64,000 bases of DNA from Actinobacillus succinogenes 130Z (GCF_000017245.1 NC_009655.1:620001-684000); one strand, 5' to 3'. Shown: positions 33,348-43,283, counted from the first letter of the stretch. Notes: generated from the sequence alone by a model not told the origin. Numbers and translations are program-made.

Positions 33348-35972
33348 TTAATATTGATTTTCGTCGTAACCGTAGTAAGCGTTGGCCAGAATGTCTTCCA
33401 TATCCGCGACAATCGGTAAACGCGGGTTCGCCGGCGAACACTGATCTTCATAAGCAAGCAGCGCGATTTCATGGCGGGCATCCATCCAGGCTTGCTCGTC
33501 CAGTCCCTGCTCTTTAAAAGACATTTTAATACCGCAACGCACGGCTAAATCGTAAACCGCTTTCGCGTAGGATTTTACTCCTTCCGCCGGCGTGGCTGCC
33601 GGTAGACCCAGCAAACGGGCGATATCCTGATATTTTTCGTCCGCTTTGTAATAATTGTATTTCGGCCACGTAGCGGTTTTAGTCGGCTTGGTGCCGTTAT
33701 AACGAATGACATGCGGCATTAAAATCGCATTAGTACGTCCGTGGGGCGTGTGGAAATAACCGCCGAGTTTGTGAGCGAGGGAGTGATTCATGCCTAAAAA
33801 TGCGTTGGCGAAGGCCATACCGGCAATGGTTGAGGCGTTGTGCATTTTTTCCCTGGCTTCCGCATCTTTCTCTTTGACGGATTTTTCCAGATAGCGGAAT
33901 ACCAGTTTGATCGCCTGCAACGCCAACCCGTCGGTATAATCGTTGGCAAGCACGGATACGTAGGCTTCCGTCGCGTGAGTCAATACGTCCAGACCGGTGT
34001 CCGCCGCGACATTGGCAGGAACAGTCATCACCAGTGCCGGATCCACCAGCGCGATGGTAGGAGTGAGCGAGTAATCCGCAATCGGATATTTTTTATTTCC
34101 TTCGGTAATTACGGCAAACGGCGTAACTTCCGAACCCGTACCGGATGTGGTCGGAATACCGATGTAGCGGGCTTTTTTACCCAATGACGGGAATTTGAAG
34201 GCACGTTTACGTATATCCATAAATTTTTGCACCAAATCGCGAAAATCTATTTCCGGTTGTTCGTAGAACAGCCACATTACTTTTGCCGCGTCCATCGCCG
34301 AGCCGCCGCCCAGGGCGATAATACTATCCGGTTTGAAGTTGCGGATTAAATCTACTCCGCGGCGTACGGTCTGGATGCTGGGATCCGGTTCTACATCGGC
34401 AAAAAGCTGATAAGAAACCGGATCACGGCGGGATTCCAGCTGGTGTGCGATTTTTTGCACGAACCCTAAGTCCACCATAGTACGGTCGGTTATGATCACT
34501 ACGCGTTTCATGTCCGGTACGGATTGTAAATATTGAATTGAATCACGTTCAAAATAGATTTTTGAAGGCACTTTAAACCATTGCATATTATTTCTCCGTC
34601 TGCCTACGCGTTTGATATTGACTAAATTCATGGCGCTGACGTTGTTACTTACGGAATTTTTACCGTACGAACCGCATCCCAGCGTTAAGGAAGGCAGAAA
34701 GGCGTTGTATACGTCACCGATACCGCCGAAAGTGGAGGGTGAATTCCAGATAACGCGAATGGCTTTTACCCGCTCACCGAAACGTTTGGCCAATTCGGCG
34801 TCTTTAGTGTGAATGGCGGCGGAGTGACCCAAACCGTGAAACTCCACCATGGCTTCCGCCATCAGCAGCCCCTCCTCCGTCGAGCGGGATTTCAGAATGG
34901 CGAGCACCGGAGACAGTTTCTCCCTGGTTAACGGTTCTTTCGGACTGACTTCTTTACATTCCGCCGCCAGAATATTGGTTTTCGGCGGCACTTCAAAGCC
35001 GGCCTGTTGTGCAATCCAGTAAGCGGATTTTCCCACCACGTCGGCGTTTAATTTGGCGCCGGCGCAGTTAGCGCTGTTGCCTTTTACACCGAACATAAAG
35101 GCTTCCAGCAACGCTTTTTCCTTTTTATTGACAAAATAGACACCGTAGGATTTCAGTTCTTTTACAAATTCGTCGTAAATTTCCGCATCAATGATGGCAG
35201 CTTGTTCCGATGCGCATATCATGCCGTTATCAAAGGATTTCGACATTACGATATCGTGGCAGGCCTGTTTAATATCGGCGGATTTTTCTACATAAGCCGG
35301 TACGTTACCCGCACCGACGCCGAGCGCCGGTTTACCGCAGGAGTACGCCGCTTGTACCATGGCGTTGCCGCCGGTAGCCAGAATGGTAGCGATACCCGAG
35401 TGGTTCATCAGTGCATTGGTTCCTTCCATGGACGGATGTTCAATCCACTGAATGCAATCTTCCGGTGCGCCTGCGGCTAAAGCGGCATCACGCACGATAC
35501 GGGCGGCGTGAGCGGAGGATTGTTGAGCCGATGGATGGAAGGCGAATACAATCGGATTACGGGTTTTTAGTGCGATCAAGGATTTGAAAATAGTGGTAGA
35601 AGTGGGATTAGTAGTCGGTGTAATACCGCATATCACGCCAACCGGATCGGCGATTTCGGTGATACCGGTAACGTCATCGTCACTGATTATACCGGCGGTT
35701 TTCCAGTGACGCATTTTATTTACCACGTGTTCGCAGGCAAACAGGTTTTTAGTCGCTTTGTCTTCAAACACGCCGCGTCCTGTTTCCTCTAATGCGTGTA
35801 ATGCTAATGTGCCGTGTTGGTCCAGCGCCGCAACCGATGCTTTAGCGACGATGTAATCCACCTGTTCCTGATTGAGTCCCCTGAATTTTTCCAGTGCGAC
35901 CAAACCTTTCTCTACCAGCGAATTGACTTCCGTCTGTGCCGGACCGACTGCATTTTCAACAGTGTTATTCAT
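33348..35972 (-). CDS. adhE: Bifunctional acetaldehyde-CoA / alcohol dehydrogenase
   Basis: An 874-residue fermentative enzyme that reduces acetyl-CoA to ethanol in two steps. The N-terminal aldehyde dehydrogenase half has the catalytic Cys in DNGMICASEQA and the cofactor motif GVGAGNVPAY; the C-terminal Fe-dependent alcohol dehydrogenase half has GGGSAMDAAKV, TTSGTGSEVTPF and the iron ligands in HATEAY and NHSLAHKLGGYFHTPHGR. AdhE forms spirosomes. A CRP-like palindrome lies about 100 bases upstream. Together with pflA and grcA it marks mixed-acid fermentation. Confidence 0.97.
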   Translation of the reverse strand: MNNTVENAVGPAQTEVNSLVEKGLVALEKFRGLNQEQVDYIVAKASVAALDQHGTLALHALEETGRGVFEDKATKNLFACEHVVNKMRHWKTAGIISDDDVTGITEIADPVGVICGITPTTNPTSTTIFKSLIALKTRNPIVFAFHPSAQQSSAHAARIVRDAALAAGAPEDCIQWIEHPSMEGTNALMNHSGIATILATGGNAMVQAAYSCGKPALGVGAGNVPAYVEKSADIKQACHDIVMSKSFDNGMICASEQAAIIDAEIYDEFVKELKSYGVYFVNKKEKALLEAFMFGVKGNSANCAGAKLNADVVGKSAYWIAQQAGFEVPPKTNILAAECKEVSPKEPLTREKLSPVLAILKSRSTEEGLLMAEAMVEFHGLGHSAAIHTKDAELAKRFGERVKAIRVIWNSPSTFGGIGDVYNAFLPSLTLGCGSYGKNSVSNNVSAMNLVNIKRVGRRRNNMQWFKVPSKIYFERDSIQYLQSVPDMKRVVIITDRTMVDLGFVQKIAHQLESRRDPVSYQLFADVEPDPSIQTVRRGVDLIRNFKPDSIIALGGGSAMDAAKVMWLFYEQPEIDFRDLVQKFMDIRKRAFKFPSLGKKARYIGIPTTSGTGSEVTPFAVITEGNKKYPIADYSLTPTIALVDPALVMTVPANVAADTGLDVLTHATEAYVSVLANDYTDGLALQAIKLVFRYLEKSVKEKDAEAREKMHNASTIAGMAFANAFLGMNHSLAHKLGGYFHTPHGRTNAILMPHVIRYNGTKPTKTATWPKYNYYKADEKYQDIARLLGLPAATPAEGVKSYAKAVYDLAVRCGIKMSFKEQGLDEQAWMDARHEIALLAYEDQCSPANPRLPIVADMEDILANAYYGYDENQY

Positions 35973-36068
35973 AATGATTTCTCCTAAAGTTGTTAAATTT
36001 TTAAATCTGAAACTGCGGAGAATTGTACTTCTTTAGAGGTATATCAAGACAGTGTTTTTTGCTAAAAA

Positions 36069-36084
36069 CGTGATCTAGATCACA
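36069..36084 (-). promoter_or_regulatory. CRP-like site upstream of adhE
   Basis: CGTGA-TCTAGA-TCACA, nine of ten positions of the CRP consensus TGTGA-N6-TCACA, centred about 104 bases upstream of the adhE start. Confidence 0.6.
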
Positions 36085-36160
36085 AAAAATGCTTTTTAAA
36101 TGAAAGGTTATCTTTCAAAGTAAAATATTTTAATTTATTTTATCTGTGTATAAATACAGA

Positions 36161-36200
36161 AAAGTGCGGTCAAAATTTTCATGATTTTTTGACCGCACTT
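36161..36200. terminator. Uptake-signal pair, terminator behind glpQ
   Basis: AAAGTGCGGTCAAAA and TTTTTTGACCGCACTT form an inverted repeat 25 bases past the glpQ stop; on the minus strand the second arm ends in a T run. Confidence 0.78.
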
Positions 36201-36224
36201 GACTGTGTTAAGTGGTGTTACTCT

Positions 36225-37313
36225 TTATTTATGTTGTAAAAATTCTACCGCCGTATCGGGGAAATCGGTGAATATACCGGTAGCGCCCGCTTTGTTCAGC
36301 AATGCGTCGTACATTTGGTTTACATCGGTAAAGAATGCCGGTAAGGCGTCTTTACGTACCGTGTACGGATGCAGTTCCATACGGTATTTCTTCAGTTCGT
36401 TAACCAGCGGCGTATATACGATGCTGCCCGGTTTGGATTGCTTTTCGTCCACCAGCATATACCAGCCCGGACCGACACCGTCGGCATATTTTGCCACTTC
36501 CGCCATGGCGCCGTCTTTAAACATCCAGTCGTAATCGTAGTTCACCCATTTACCGTCGGTGTTTTTTTCTTCCGTCTCATGCCAGTCGGTGTAGGCGATA
36601 AGCTGTACCAATTTCACATCCATGCCCATTTGCGGCAAGAGTTCGGTTTTAATCCGTTTAAGCTCGTTGAAATCAAAAGTTTGCAGATAAACGGGATCGG
36701 ATTTTTGGGTGTAACCGTATTTTTTCAGCACCTGAAGCACGGCTTGGCTGATATCTTTACCTTCTTTGCGGTGTAACCACGGCGCTTTAATTTCAGGATA
36801 AATGCCGATTTTTTTGCCGCTGGATTTTTCCAATCCTTGAATGAATTCCAGTTCCTCTTCGAAGGTGTGAATACGGAAATGAGATTGCCACAACGGGAAG
36901 CGGTTCGGATATACCTGTACCTGTTTACCGTTTTCGGTTTTGAAATTTTCCGTCATTGCAAGGCTTTGAATTTCTTTCAGGGTAAAGTCGATGACGTAAT
37001 AGCGTCCGTCGGTACGTTTGCGGTTCGGGAATTTTTTCGCCACATCCGTTAATTCGTCAAGAAAGTGATCGTGAATCACAATCAGACGGTTGTCTTTGGT
37101 CATGGCTAAATCCTGTTCCAGATAATCGGCTTTTTGCCCGAATGCCAGGGCTTTGCTTTCCAGCGTGTGTTCCGGCAAATAACCGCTTGCCCCGCGGTGA
37201 GCGATGACGATTTTATTTTGCTCCGTTACCGCTTGTCGCGATACGGACGATTGAGAAGAACAGGCCGTTAAGGCGGCCATGGCGACGACTGCGGCTAATA
37301 TTTTCAGTTTCAT
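36225..37313 (-). CDS. glpQ: Glycerophosphodiester phosphodiesterase, protein D type lipoprotein
   Basis: A 362-residue lipoprotein; signal with lipobox LTAC at residues 16-19. Mature start IVIAHRGASGYLPEHTLESK holds the catalytic His-Arg and the EHT motif, and DYLEQDLAMTKDNRLIVIHD the metal ligands. It is very close to H. influenzae protein D (Hpd), which releases choline or glycerol phosphate from host lipids and is a surface antigen. I chose ATG 37313 (AGGGAGG upstream); the frame opening at 37370 adds a part without signal peptide. Follows glpT on the same strand after 135 bases. Confidence 0.95.
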   Translation of the reverse strand: MKLKILAAVVAMAALTACSSQSSVSRQAVTEQNKIVIAHRGASGYLPEHTLESKALAFGQKADYLEQDLAMTKDNRLIVIHDHFLDELTDVAKKFPNRKRTDGRYYVIDFTLKEIQSLAMTENFKTENGKQVQVYPNRFPLWQSHFRIHTFEEELEFIQGLEKSSGKKIGIYPEIKAPWLHRKEGKDISQAVLQVLKKYGYTQKSDPVYLQTFDFNELKRIKTELLPQMGMDVKLVQLIAYTDWHETEEKNTDGKWVNYDYDWMFKDGAMAEVAKYADGVGPGWYMLVDEKQSKPGSIVYTPLVNELKKYRMELHPYTVRKDALPAFFTDVNQMYDALLNKAGATGIFTDFPDTAVEFLQHK

Positions 37314-37448
37314 AAAACCTCCCTTTCGGTTTTGCAGATAGGCACGTAAAGTGCGGTGGAAAAACGCCATGTTTTTCAGGACTGAGAAAACGGAGCGTCC
37401 GAAAAATGAAAAAGGAAGAACCGACGCTCTTCCTTTCAGGGTTAAGTA

Positions 37449-38894
37449 TTATTTACCGTAATGGTCGCCTAATTGAGCTTTATGTTTGCTTTCGGCAAGC
37501 ATGACGATAAACATTAGCAGAACAGCCGATAAACCGCCGGCAATCATAACGTAGAAGCCACCGTCCCAACCGAATTTGTCTGCGGCCCAACCGACCACAG
37601 CCGAAGCGGAAACCGTTCCGCCCAAGTAGCCGAATAAACCGGTAAAACCGGCGGCAGTACCCGCCGCTTTTTTCGGCGCAAGTTCAAGAGCGTGTAAACC
37701 GATTAACATAACCGGACCGTAAATCAAGAAACCGACAGTCGTCATTAAGATGAAATCGGTTAACTGGTACGGATTTTCATAGAACGGACGACCGGCATAT
37801 TGTGCTAATTCCGCTTCCGGAGTTGCCGGATTTTTCCATAAAGCGAATACGGCAATGGTAGTTAAAATCATAAATACAAAGCCGGTTATACCACGTTTGC
37901 CTTTGAATATTTTATCGGAGACCCAACCGCATAATAATGTACCCGGAATTGCCGCCAGTTCATAAATGGTATATGCCCAGGCAGTCCCTTTTATGTTGAA
38001 GTGTTTTACTTCGCCCAGATATACCGGCGACCATTTTAATACGCCGTAACGGATTAAATACACAAATACGTTGGCAATTGCGATATACCACAGTAATTTA
38101 TTTTTCAGTACGTAGTTCACGAAGATTTCTTTCGTACTTAAATCTTTTTCTGCGGTTTTTTCATCATAATCGTCCGGATAATCGTTTCGCCATTTTTCGA
38201 TCGGCGGTAAACCACAGGATTGCGGTGTGTCTTTCATCACGAAGTAAATAGGAACGGCGGCAATCATAGCGGCAACACCGGGATAATATAACGCCTGTTG
38301 CCATACGTCTTTCGCCGTAGCCTGAACGCCGTATTCGCTGAAGTAAACGGCGCTGGCTAATAATACCATCATACCCGGCACCATTCCCCCTAAATTATGG
38401 GCGCAATTCCAGATTGAAACGATGGTTCCCCGTTCCGATTTAGACCACCAGTGAACCATTGTACGACCGCATGGCGGCCACCCCATTCCCTGAAACCAGC
38501 CGTTCAGGAAAATTAGTGTGAACATAATAGCGATACCGGAGGTCGCCCAAGGCATTAATCCCATTAATGTCATACACAAACCCGAAAGTAACAAACCGAA
38601 CGGTAAGAATACTTTCGGATTCGAACGATCGGACATCCCTGCCATGATGAATTTCGACAAACCGTACGCCAAACCGGCACCGGTACCGATGATGCCCAAT
38701 TCGGTTTTAGTGTACATGCCGGCTTCAATTAACCCTTTTTGCGCTAAATCGAAATTTGCACGAACAAAGTAGAACGCTGCATAACCGAAGAAAATTCCTG
38801 CGAAAACCTGCCATCGTAAGCGTTTATACGTTGAATCGATCTTATCCGCCGGAAGCTCCGCAATGTGCGGTGCCGGCTTAAATGGACCAAACAT
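37449..38894 (-). CDS. glpT: Glycerol-3-phosphate/phosphate antiporter
   Basis: A 481-residue major facilitator transporter of the organophosphate:phosphate family with 12 predicted helices. GYAAFYFVRANFDLA holds a phosphate-binding arginine, and WFQGMGWPPCGRTMVHWWS is the family signature. It brings in glycerol 3-phosphate released by GlpQ in the periplasm or at the surface. A CRP-like site lies upstream at 38986-39001. glpT-glpQ order as in E. coli. Confidence 0.96.
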   Translation of the reverse strand: MFGPFKPAPHIAELPADKIDSTYKRLRWQVFAGIFFGYAAFYFVRANFDLAQKGLIEAGMYTKTELGIIGTGAGLAYGLSKFIMAGMSDRSNPKVFLPFGLLLSGLCMTLMGLMPWATSGIAIMFTLIFLNGWFQGMGWPPCGRTMVHWWSKSERGTIVSIWNCAHNLGGMVPGMMVLLASAVYFSEYGVQATAKDVWQQALYYPGVAAMIAAVPIYFVMKDTPQSCGLPPIEKWRNDYPDDYDEKTAEKDLSTKEIFVNYVLKNKLLWYIAIANVFVYLIRYGVLKWSPVYLGEVKHFNIKGTAWAYTIYELAAIPGTLLCGWVSDKIFKGKRGITGFVFMILTTIAVFALWKNPATPEAELAQYAGRPFYENPYQLTDFILMTTVGFLIYGPVMLIGLHALELAPKKAAGTAAGFTGLFGYLGGTVSASAVVGWAADKFGWDGGFYVMIAGGLSAVLLMFIVMLAESKHKAQLGDHYGK

Positions 38895-38985
38895 AGTAAT
38901 CCTCCACTAATAAAAAACAAACGGGTTGTTTGCGCAATAAAGATACTCTAAACGGATAAAAGAACAAAATAATTTATGTCAATTT

Positions 38986-39001
38986 TGTGAATTTGATCAC
39001 G
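38986..39001 (-). promoter_or_regulatory. CRP-like site upstream of glpT
   Basis: TGTGA-ATTTGA-TCACG, nine of ten consensus positions, about 100 bases upstream of the glpT start. Confidence 0.65.
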
Positions 39002-39038
39002 TAAATATTGCGTTTTCACTCATTTTTTACGCGAAAAA

Positions 39039-39081
39039 GAAAGTGCGGCTAAAAATTCGTTTGAATTTTGACCGCACTTTC
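39039..39081. terminator. Uptake-signal pair, terminator behind marC
   Basis: GAAAGTGCGG-CTAAAAATTC pairs with GAATTTTGA-CCGCACTTTC with one or two mismatches. It lies 22 bases beyond the stop of the marC-like gene on the minus strand. Confidence 0.7.
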
Positions 39082-39103
39082 TTGGATATTAATGTAAAAT
39101 ACC

Positions 39104-39724
39104 TTAGTGTAAGGATTGGATATAAAAATCGTGAATCCCCACTAAAATATTATTTACCGCAACCGCCGCCAGAATTAATCCCATAACCCGGCTAATAACG
39201 GCGGCTCCCGTATTTCCGATAAGCTTTTGAATACGATTCGCGATTAAAAATAATACATAAGTAATGCCGAGTACCGACAGCATAATCAGCGCCGTGATAA
39301 GCTGATCGGTAAAACTGAAGCGGTGGTTATCCGTTAACATCACAATTGCCATCATGGCGCCCGGTGAGGCTATCGACGGCACGGCAAGCGGGTAGACCGC
39401 CAATTCGGATAAATTGGTATGCATTTTTATTTCGTGTTCAGGCTTGCCTTCGCCAAAAATCATGGTGAGTGCAAAAATAAATAAAACCAAACCGCCGGCA
39501 ATCTGAAAAGCGGAAAGGGGAATTTGCATGAGTTCGAATAATACCTGCACGACAAGTAGGAAAAATAATAAAATACCGCTTGCAATTAAAACGGATTTAA
39601 GCGCAACATGATGCCGCTCTTCGGCCGATAGCCTTGCGGTTTTGGTCAGATAAACGGGAATGGATCCGATCGGGTCGATTACCGCCCATAACACAACAAA
39701 CTGTACAAGCAACGAATCAAACAT
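39104..39724 (-). CDS. MarC-family integral membrane protein
   Basis: A 206-residue protein with six hydrophobic helices. The start VVLWAVIDPIGSIPVYL (DP.G..P motif) and VPSIASPGAMMAIVML are the repeated MarC family motifs. The family (MarC, YchE, YhgN) has no firmly known function, despite its name not linked to multidrug resistance. Closest by length and start to YhgN. Single gene. Confidence 0.88.
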   Translation of the reverse strand: MFDSLLVQFVVLWAVIDPIGSIPVYLTKTARLSAEERHHVALKSVLIASGILLFFLLVVQVLFELMQIPLSAFQIAGGLVLFIFALTMIFGEGKPEHEIKMHTNLSELAVYPLAVPSIASPGAMMAIVMLTDNHRFSFTDQLITALIMLSVLGITYVLFLIANRIQKLIGNTGAAVISRVMGLILAAVAVNNILVGIHDFYIQSLH

Positions 39725-39868
39725 AATAAGCCTCTAAAAAAACAGGAGAATAATCAGGGGCGTTTATTTTTTTATAAACGGTTACGGCGAAGTTTATTTT
39801 CGTCGAACCAAGGTGAAAAAACGCCGTTTGGTCATTCTAAACAAATGAGCTCAATTTAACACAATTTT

Positions 39869-41812
39869 ATGATTTTATTTTCGAATTTATCGCTCAAACG
39901 CGGGCAAAATTTATTATTGGAAAATGCCAACGCCACCATTAGTCCGAAACAAAAGGTCGGATTAGTGGGCAAAAACGGGTGTGGTAAATCTTCGCTTTTT
40001 TCTTTGTTAAAAAAAGAAAGCCAGCCTGAAGGTGGGGAAATCGGTTATCCCGCCGGTTGGGCGGTTTCTTGGGTGAATCAGGAAACGCCGGCATTAGACA
40101 TTTCTGCGTTGGATTATGTGATTGAGGGGGATCGTACTTATACCCGGTTACAAAAAAAGCTGGCGCAGGCGAACGAATATAATGACGGTAACGCCATCGC
40201 CCGTATTCACGGACAACTCGATGTTATCGACGCTTGGTCGATTCAATCCCGTGCCGCCGCATTGTTGCACGGCTTAGGTTTTTCACAGGATGAACTGAAC
40301 CGTTCGGTGAAATCCTTTTCGGGCGGTTGGCGAATGCGTTTGAATCTGGCACAGGCATTACTTTGTCCGTCCGACTTATTACTGCTGGACGAACCCACCA
40401 ACCATTTGGATTTAGATGCGGTAATTTGGCTTGAACGCTGGCTGACGCAATATCAAGGTACATTGATACTGATTTCCCATGATCGTGATTTTCTGGATCC
40501 GATTGTCAATAAAATCATTCACATTGAAAACCAAAAGCTTAACGAATATACCGGCGATTATTCGAGTTTCGAGTTGCAGCGTGCGGAAAAACTGTCGCAA
40601 CAGACCGCACTTTTCCGTCAACAGCAGGATAAAATTGCGCATTTGCAAAAATATATCGATCGTTTTAAAGCTAAAGCCAGTAAAGCGAAACAGGCGCAAA
40701 GCCGCATAAAAGCCTTGGAACGTATGGAATTGATTGCGCCCGCTCATGCGGATAATCCCTTTACCTTTGCATTTCGTGAACCGCTTTCATTGCCGAATCC
40801 GTTGATTATGATCGACAAAGCGTCCGCCGGTTACGGTGAAGGCGATCGAGCGGTGGAAATTTTGAGTAAAATCAAATTAAATCTGGTACCCGGTTCGCGT
40901 ATTGGCTTGCTTGGTAAAAACGGAGCGGGTAAGTCCACTTTGATTAAACTTCTGGCGGGCGAGCTGACCGCACTTTCCGGCACGGTACAACAGGCAAAAG
41001 GCGTACGGTTGGGTTATTTCGCCCAACATCAGCTCGATACGCTAAGGGCCGACGAAAGTGCGCTTTGGCATTTACAAAAACTGGCGCCGCAACAAACGGA
41101 GCAGGCGTTACGCGACTATCTCGGCAGTTTTGCTTTTCACGGCGATAAAGTGAAGGAGCCCGTAAAGCAATTTTCCGGCGGAGAAAAAGCGCGTTTGGTT
41201 CTTGCTTTAATTGTGTGGCAACGTCCGAATTTACTGCTATTGGACGAACCGACCAACCATCTGGATTTGGATATGCGCCAGGCCTTAACGGAGGCGTTGG
41301 TGGATTATCGGGGATCATTGATTGTCGTGTCCCATGATCGCCATTTGTTGCGTAATACGGCGGAAGAATTTTATCTGGTTCACGATAAGCGAGTGGAAGA
41401 ATTCAAAGGAGATTTGGAGGATTACGCCAAATGGTTGAACGAGGTGAACAGCCAACAACGCAATGAACAAAAAAGTGCGGTCAAAAACAGCGACGTTTTT
41501 AAACAATCCGCGAATGAAAATTCCAGTGCCAATCGTAAGGAACAAAAACGTCGTGAAGCGGAATTACGTCAACAAACGGCACCGCTTCGTAAGCAACTTA
41601 CCGAGTTTGAAGCGAAAATGGATAAGCTGAGCGCACAGCTTGCCGACATTGAAACTCAACTGGCGGATAGCGAACTTTATCTCGCTGAAAATAAAGAAAA
41701 ACTGACCGCACTTTTGGCGCAACAGGTACAAACTAAGAAAGCCTTAGAAGAAGCGGAAATGAATTGGCTGGTGACGCAGGAAAAATTGGAAAGTCTGCTT
41801 GCGATTGAATAA
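39869..41812 (+). CDS. yheS: ABC-F ATPase YheS
   Basis: A 647-residue soluble protein with two ABC ATPase domains and no membrane part. Walker A GKNGCGKSSLF and GKNGAGKSTLI, signatures FSGGWRMRLNLA and FSGGEKARLVLA, Walker B LLLLDEPTNHLD twice, with the interdomain linker LQKYIDRFKAKASKAKQAQSR between. The C-terminus (about 540-645) is a charged coiled coil. ABC-F proteins bind the ribosomal E site and rescue stalled translation. Matches E. coli YheS along its length. Four uptake signals sit inside the gene. Confidence 0.94.
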   Translation: MILFSNLSLKRGQNLLLENANATISPKQKVGLVGKNGCGKSSLFSLLKKESQPEGGEIGYPAGWAVSWVNQETPALDISALDYVIEGDRTYTRLQKKLAQANEYNDGNAIARIHGQLDVIDAWSIQSRAAALLHGLGFSQDELNRSVKSFSGGWRMRLNLAQALLCPSDLLLLDEPTNHLDLDAVIWLERWLTQYQGTLILISHDRDFLDPIVNKIIHIENQKLNEYTGDYSSFELQRAEKLSQQTALFRQQQDKIAHLQKYIDRFKAKASKAKQAQSRIKALERMELIAPAHADNPFTFAFREPLSLPNPLIMIDKASAGYGEGDRAVEILSKIKLNLVPGSRIGLLGKNGAGKSTLIKLLAGELTALSGTVQQAKGVRLGYFAQHQLDTLRADESALWHLQKLAPQQTEQALRDYLGSFAFHGDKVKEPVKQFSGGEKARLVLALIVWQRPNLLLLDEPTNHLDLDMRQALTEALVDYRGSLIVVSHDRHLLRNTAEEFYLVHDKRVEEFKGDLEDYAKWLNEVNSQQRNEQKSAVKNSDVFKQSANENSSANRKEQKRREAELRQQTAPLRKQLTEFEAKMDKLSAQLADIETQLADSELYLAENKEKLTALLAQQVQTKKALEEAEMNWLVTQEKLESLLAIE

Positions 41813-41837
41813 CGGAACGGTTTGATTAAGGTATTTT

Positions 41838-42179
41838 ATGAATCTCCGGATGCCGCTCAGTCTTGTGATTGGTTTGAGTTGCATTAAAGCCCGGCGGCGC
41901 TTCAGCAAACCTCTACCTGCGGCGGTTGCGGCGATGGCGTTTATTGTTTGGTTGTATTGGTTGCCGGTTATTATGAAAACTTTGCCTATCGGCGTTGTGT
42001 ATGCGGTTTAGTCCGGTGCGGGTATTATTTTAACGTCTGTGGCGGCGTATTTTGTTTTCGGACAGAAACCGGACGGCGCAGGACTCGCCGGCATCGGATT
42101 CATTCTTGCCGGCGTATTAAGCCTGATTTGTTTTCGACCGGATCATATTGCCGCATCGGAAGTGCGGTCACAAAAATAA
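41838..42179 (+). pseudogene. Broken SMR-family multidrug transporter (EmrE-like)
   Basis: One frame from ATG 41838 to TAA 42177-42179 reads an EmrE-type protein: KTLPIGVVYAV, then a TAG at 42009-42011, then SGAGIILTSVAAYFVFGQK and GIGFILAGVLSLICF. The family has Trp (TGG) at the stop position (YA.WSG), so TGG to TAG is the likely change. The first membrane helix with the essential Glu14 is also missing or unrecognisable. The gene is dead by both counts. An uptake signal occupies its last codons. Confidence 0.82.
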
Positions 42180-42265
42180 AGTTTTTCGAACAATGTCTAT
42201 GCCGGCGGCGCCGTCAGAAGTGAGCGAATTCGTTTACGAAATTGCAAATAATTATTCGTGCGTTT

Positions 42266-42859
42266 TTAGCTGGCGTACTGGCGGATAGCATTGGCAATTT
42301 CCTGATCGTTATACAGCGCATTGACGACTTCTTTTAACGTAGCGTCTAAAGATTGCTGGATATCCTTATTATTTACGCCCAATGCGCCTTCGTCTACACG
42401 GCTGGAACCCATGTTTTTAGTGTAGTTGCCTTTGGCGCCCTGCACATGAATTTCCAGTTGGATACGCGAGGTGATTTTATGGCGAATCGTTCCTTCGTCG
42501 ACTTTAGCGTAAAATTCTTTTACTGTGACCAGTATGTTAGTGTTAGCCCCGGTATCGGACAGGCGGAAACCTTTCGCATTCAAATCCTGCTGAATGATTT
42601 GTTGGAACAGAGCGGTAATGTCCGGCGATGACGATAATTTGTGGAGTTGTCCTTCATGAGTGTAAGCGGAAATTTCCGGCTGACGGCGTTCGTCTTTAGT
42701 GACAACCGACACAATAGCTTTTTGGTTGCCGGTATTAAATGCCGTTGAAGACGTCGGCGCAGTGGGATTAAAAGTCAGGGTATTGCTTGGTGCGCTGCAG
42801 GCAGCCAAAAAGAAAGAACTTATTACCGCGGCAAGGGAAAGGGTTTTGATGATTTTCAT
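42266..42859 (-). CDS. yajG: YajG-family lipoprotein
   Basis: A 197-residue lipoprotein; signal with lipobox LAAC at residues 18-21. LTFNPTAP and the later NILVTVKEFYAKV, IQLEIHVQGAKGNYTKNM and VVNALYNDQEIANAI segments fit the YajG family. Function unknown, outer membrane predicted. It is divergent from bolA, the same arrangement as yajG and bolA in E. coli. Confidence 0.85.
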   Translation of the reverse strand: MKIIKTLSLAAVISSFFLAACSAPSNTLTFNPTAPTSSTAFNTGNQKAIVSVVTKDERRQPEISAYTHEGQLHKLSSSPDITALFQQIIQQDLNAKGFRLSDTGANTNILVTVKEFYAKVDEGTIRHKITSRIQLEIHVQGAKGNYTKNMGSSRVDEGALGVNNKDIQQSLDATLKEVVNALYNDQEIANAIRQYAS

Positions 42860-42971
42860 TTATTTTTCCTTTTTACAGTTGAAAACGGTTTATTCTTGCA
42901 AACTTCGACAATAATGTATAGCCTTTGTTGCCCGACTAAGCCATAAATAAAATGAAATATTGAGAAATATA

Positions 42972-43283
42972 ATGTCAAAACAACGGAATTTAACGGAAAA
43001 ATTATCGCAGGAATTTCGACCGCACTTTTTTCACATTGAAAACGAAAGTCATCGTCATAGCGTGAATCGTGACGGAGAAAGCCATTTTAAGATCGTACTG
43101 GTGAGCGATAAATTCGACGGTCTGCGCCGAGTCGCCCGGCATAAATTGGTTTACCAATGTCTGGCGCAGGCGTTGAGCGACGGCATTCATGCGTTGGCAC
43201 TGCATACCTTTACGTTGTCGGAATGGCAGGCGCGTAACCGGCAGATACCGTCGTCTACCGATTGTTTGGGGGGCGGTCATTAA
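42972..43283 (+). CDS. bolA: BolA family protein
   Basis: A 103-residue protein of the BolA class. The helix-turn-helix-like core with ENESHRHSVNRDGESHFKIVLVS and FDGLRRVARHKLVYQCLA contains the conserved HxxH-type and V.RHR.VY motifs. BolA works with monothiol glutaredoxin in iron-sulphur trafficking and influences cell shape. I chose ATG 42972 (in-frame opening at 42960 has no ribosome site). Neighbour yajG supports BolA rather than IbaG. Confidence 0.92.
   Translation: MSKQRNLTEKLSQEFRPHFFHIENESHRHSVNRDGESHFKIVLVSDKFDGLRRVARHKLVYQCLAQALSDGIHALALHTFTLSEWQARNRQIPSSTDCLGGGH

Noticed and set aside
41948..42223. Plus-strand frame of 91 codons rich in Arg and Cys
   Set aside because: Out of phase with the SMR pseudogene and without likeness to any protein; a shadow.
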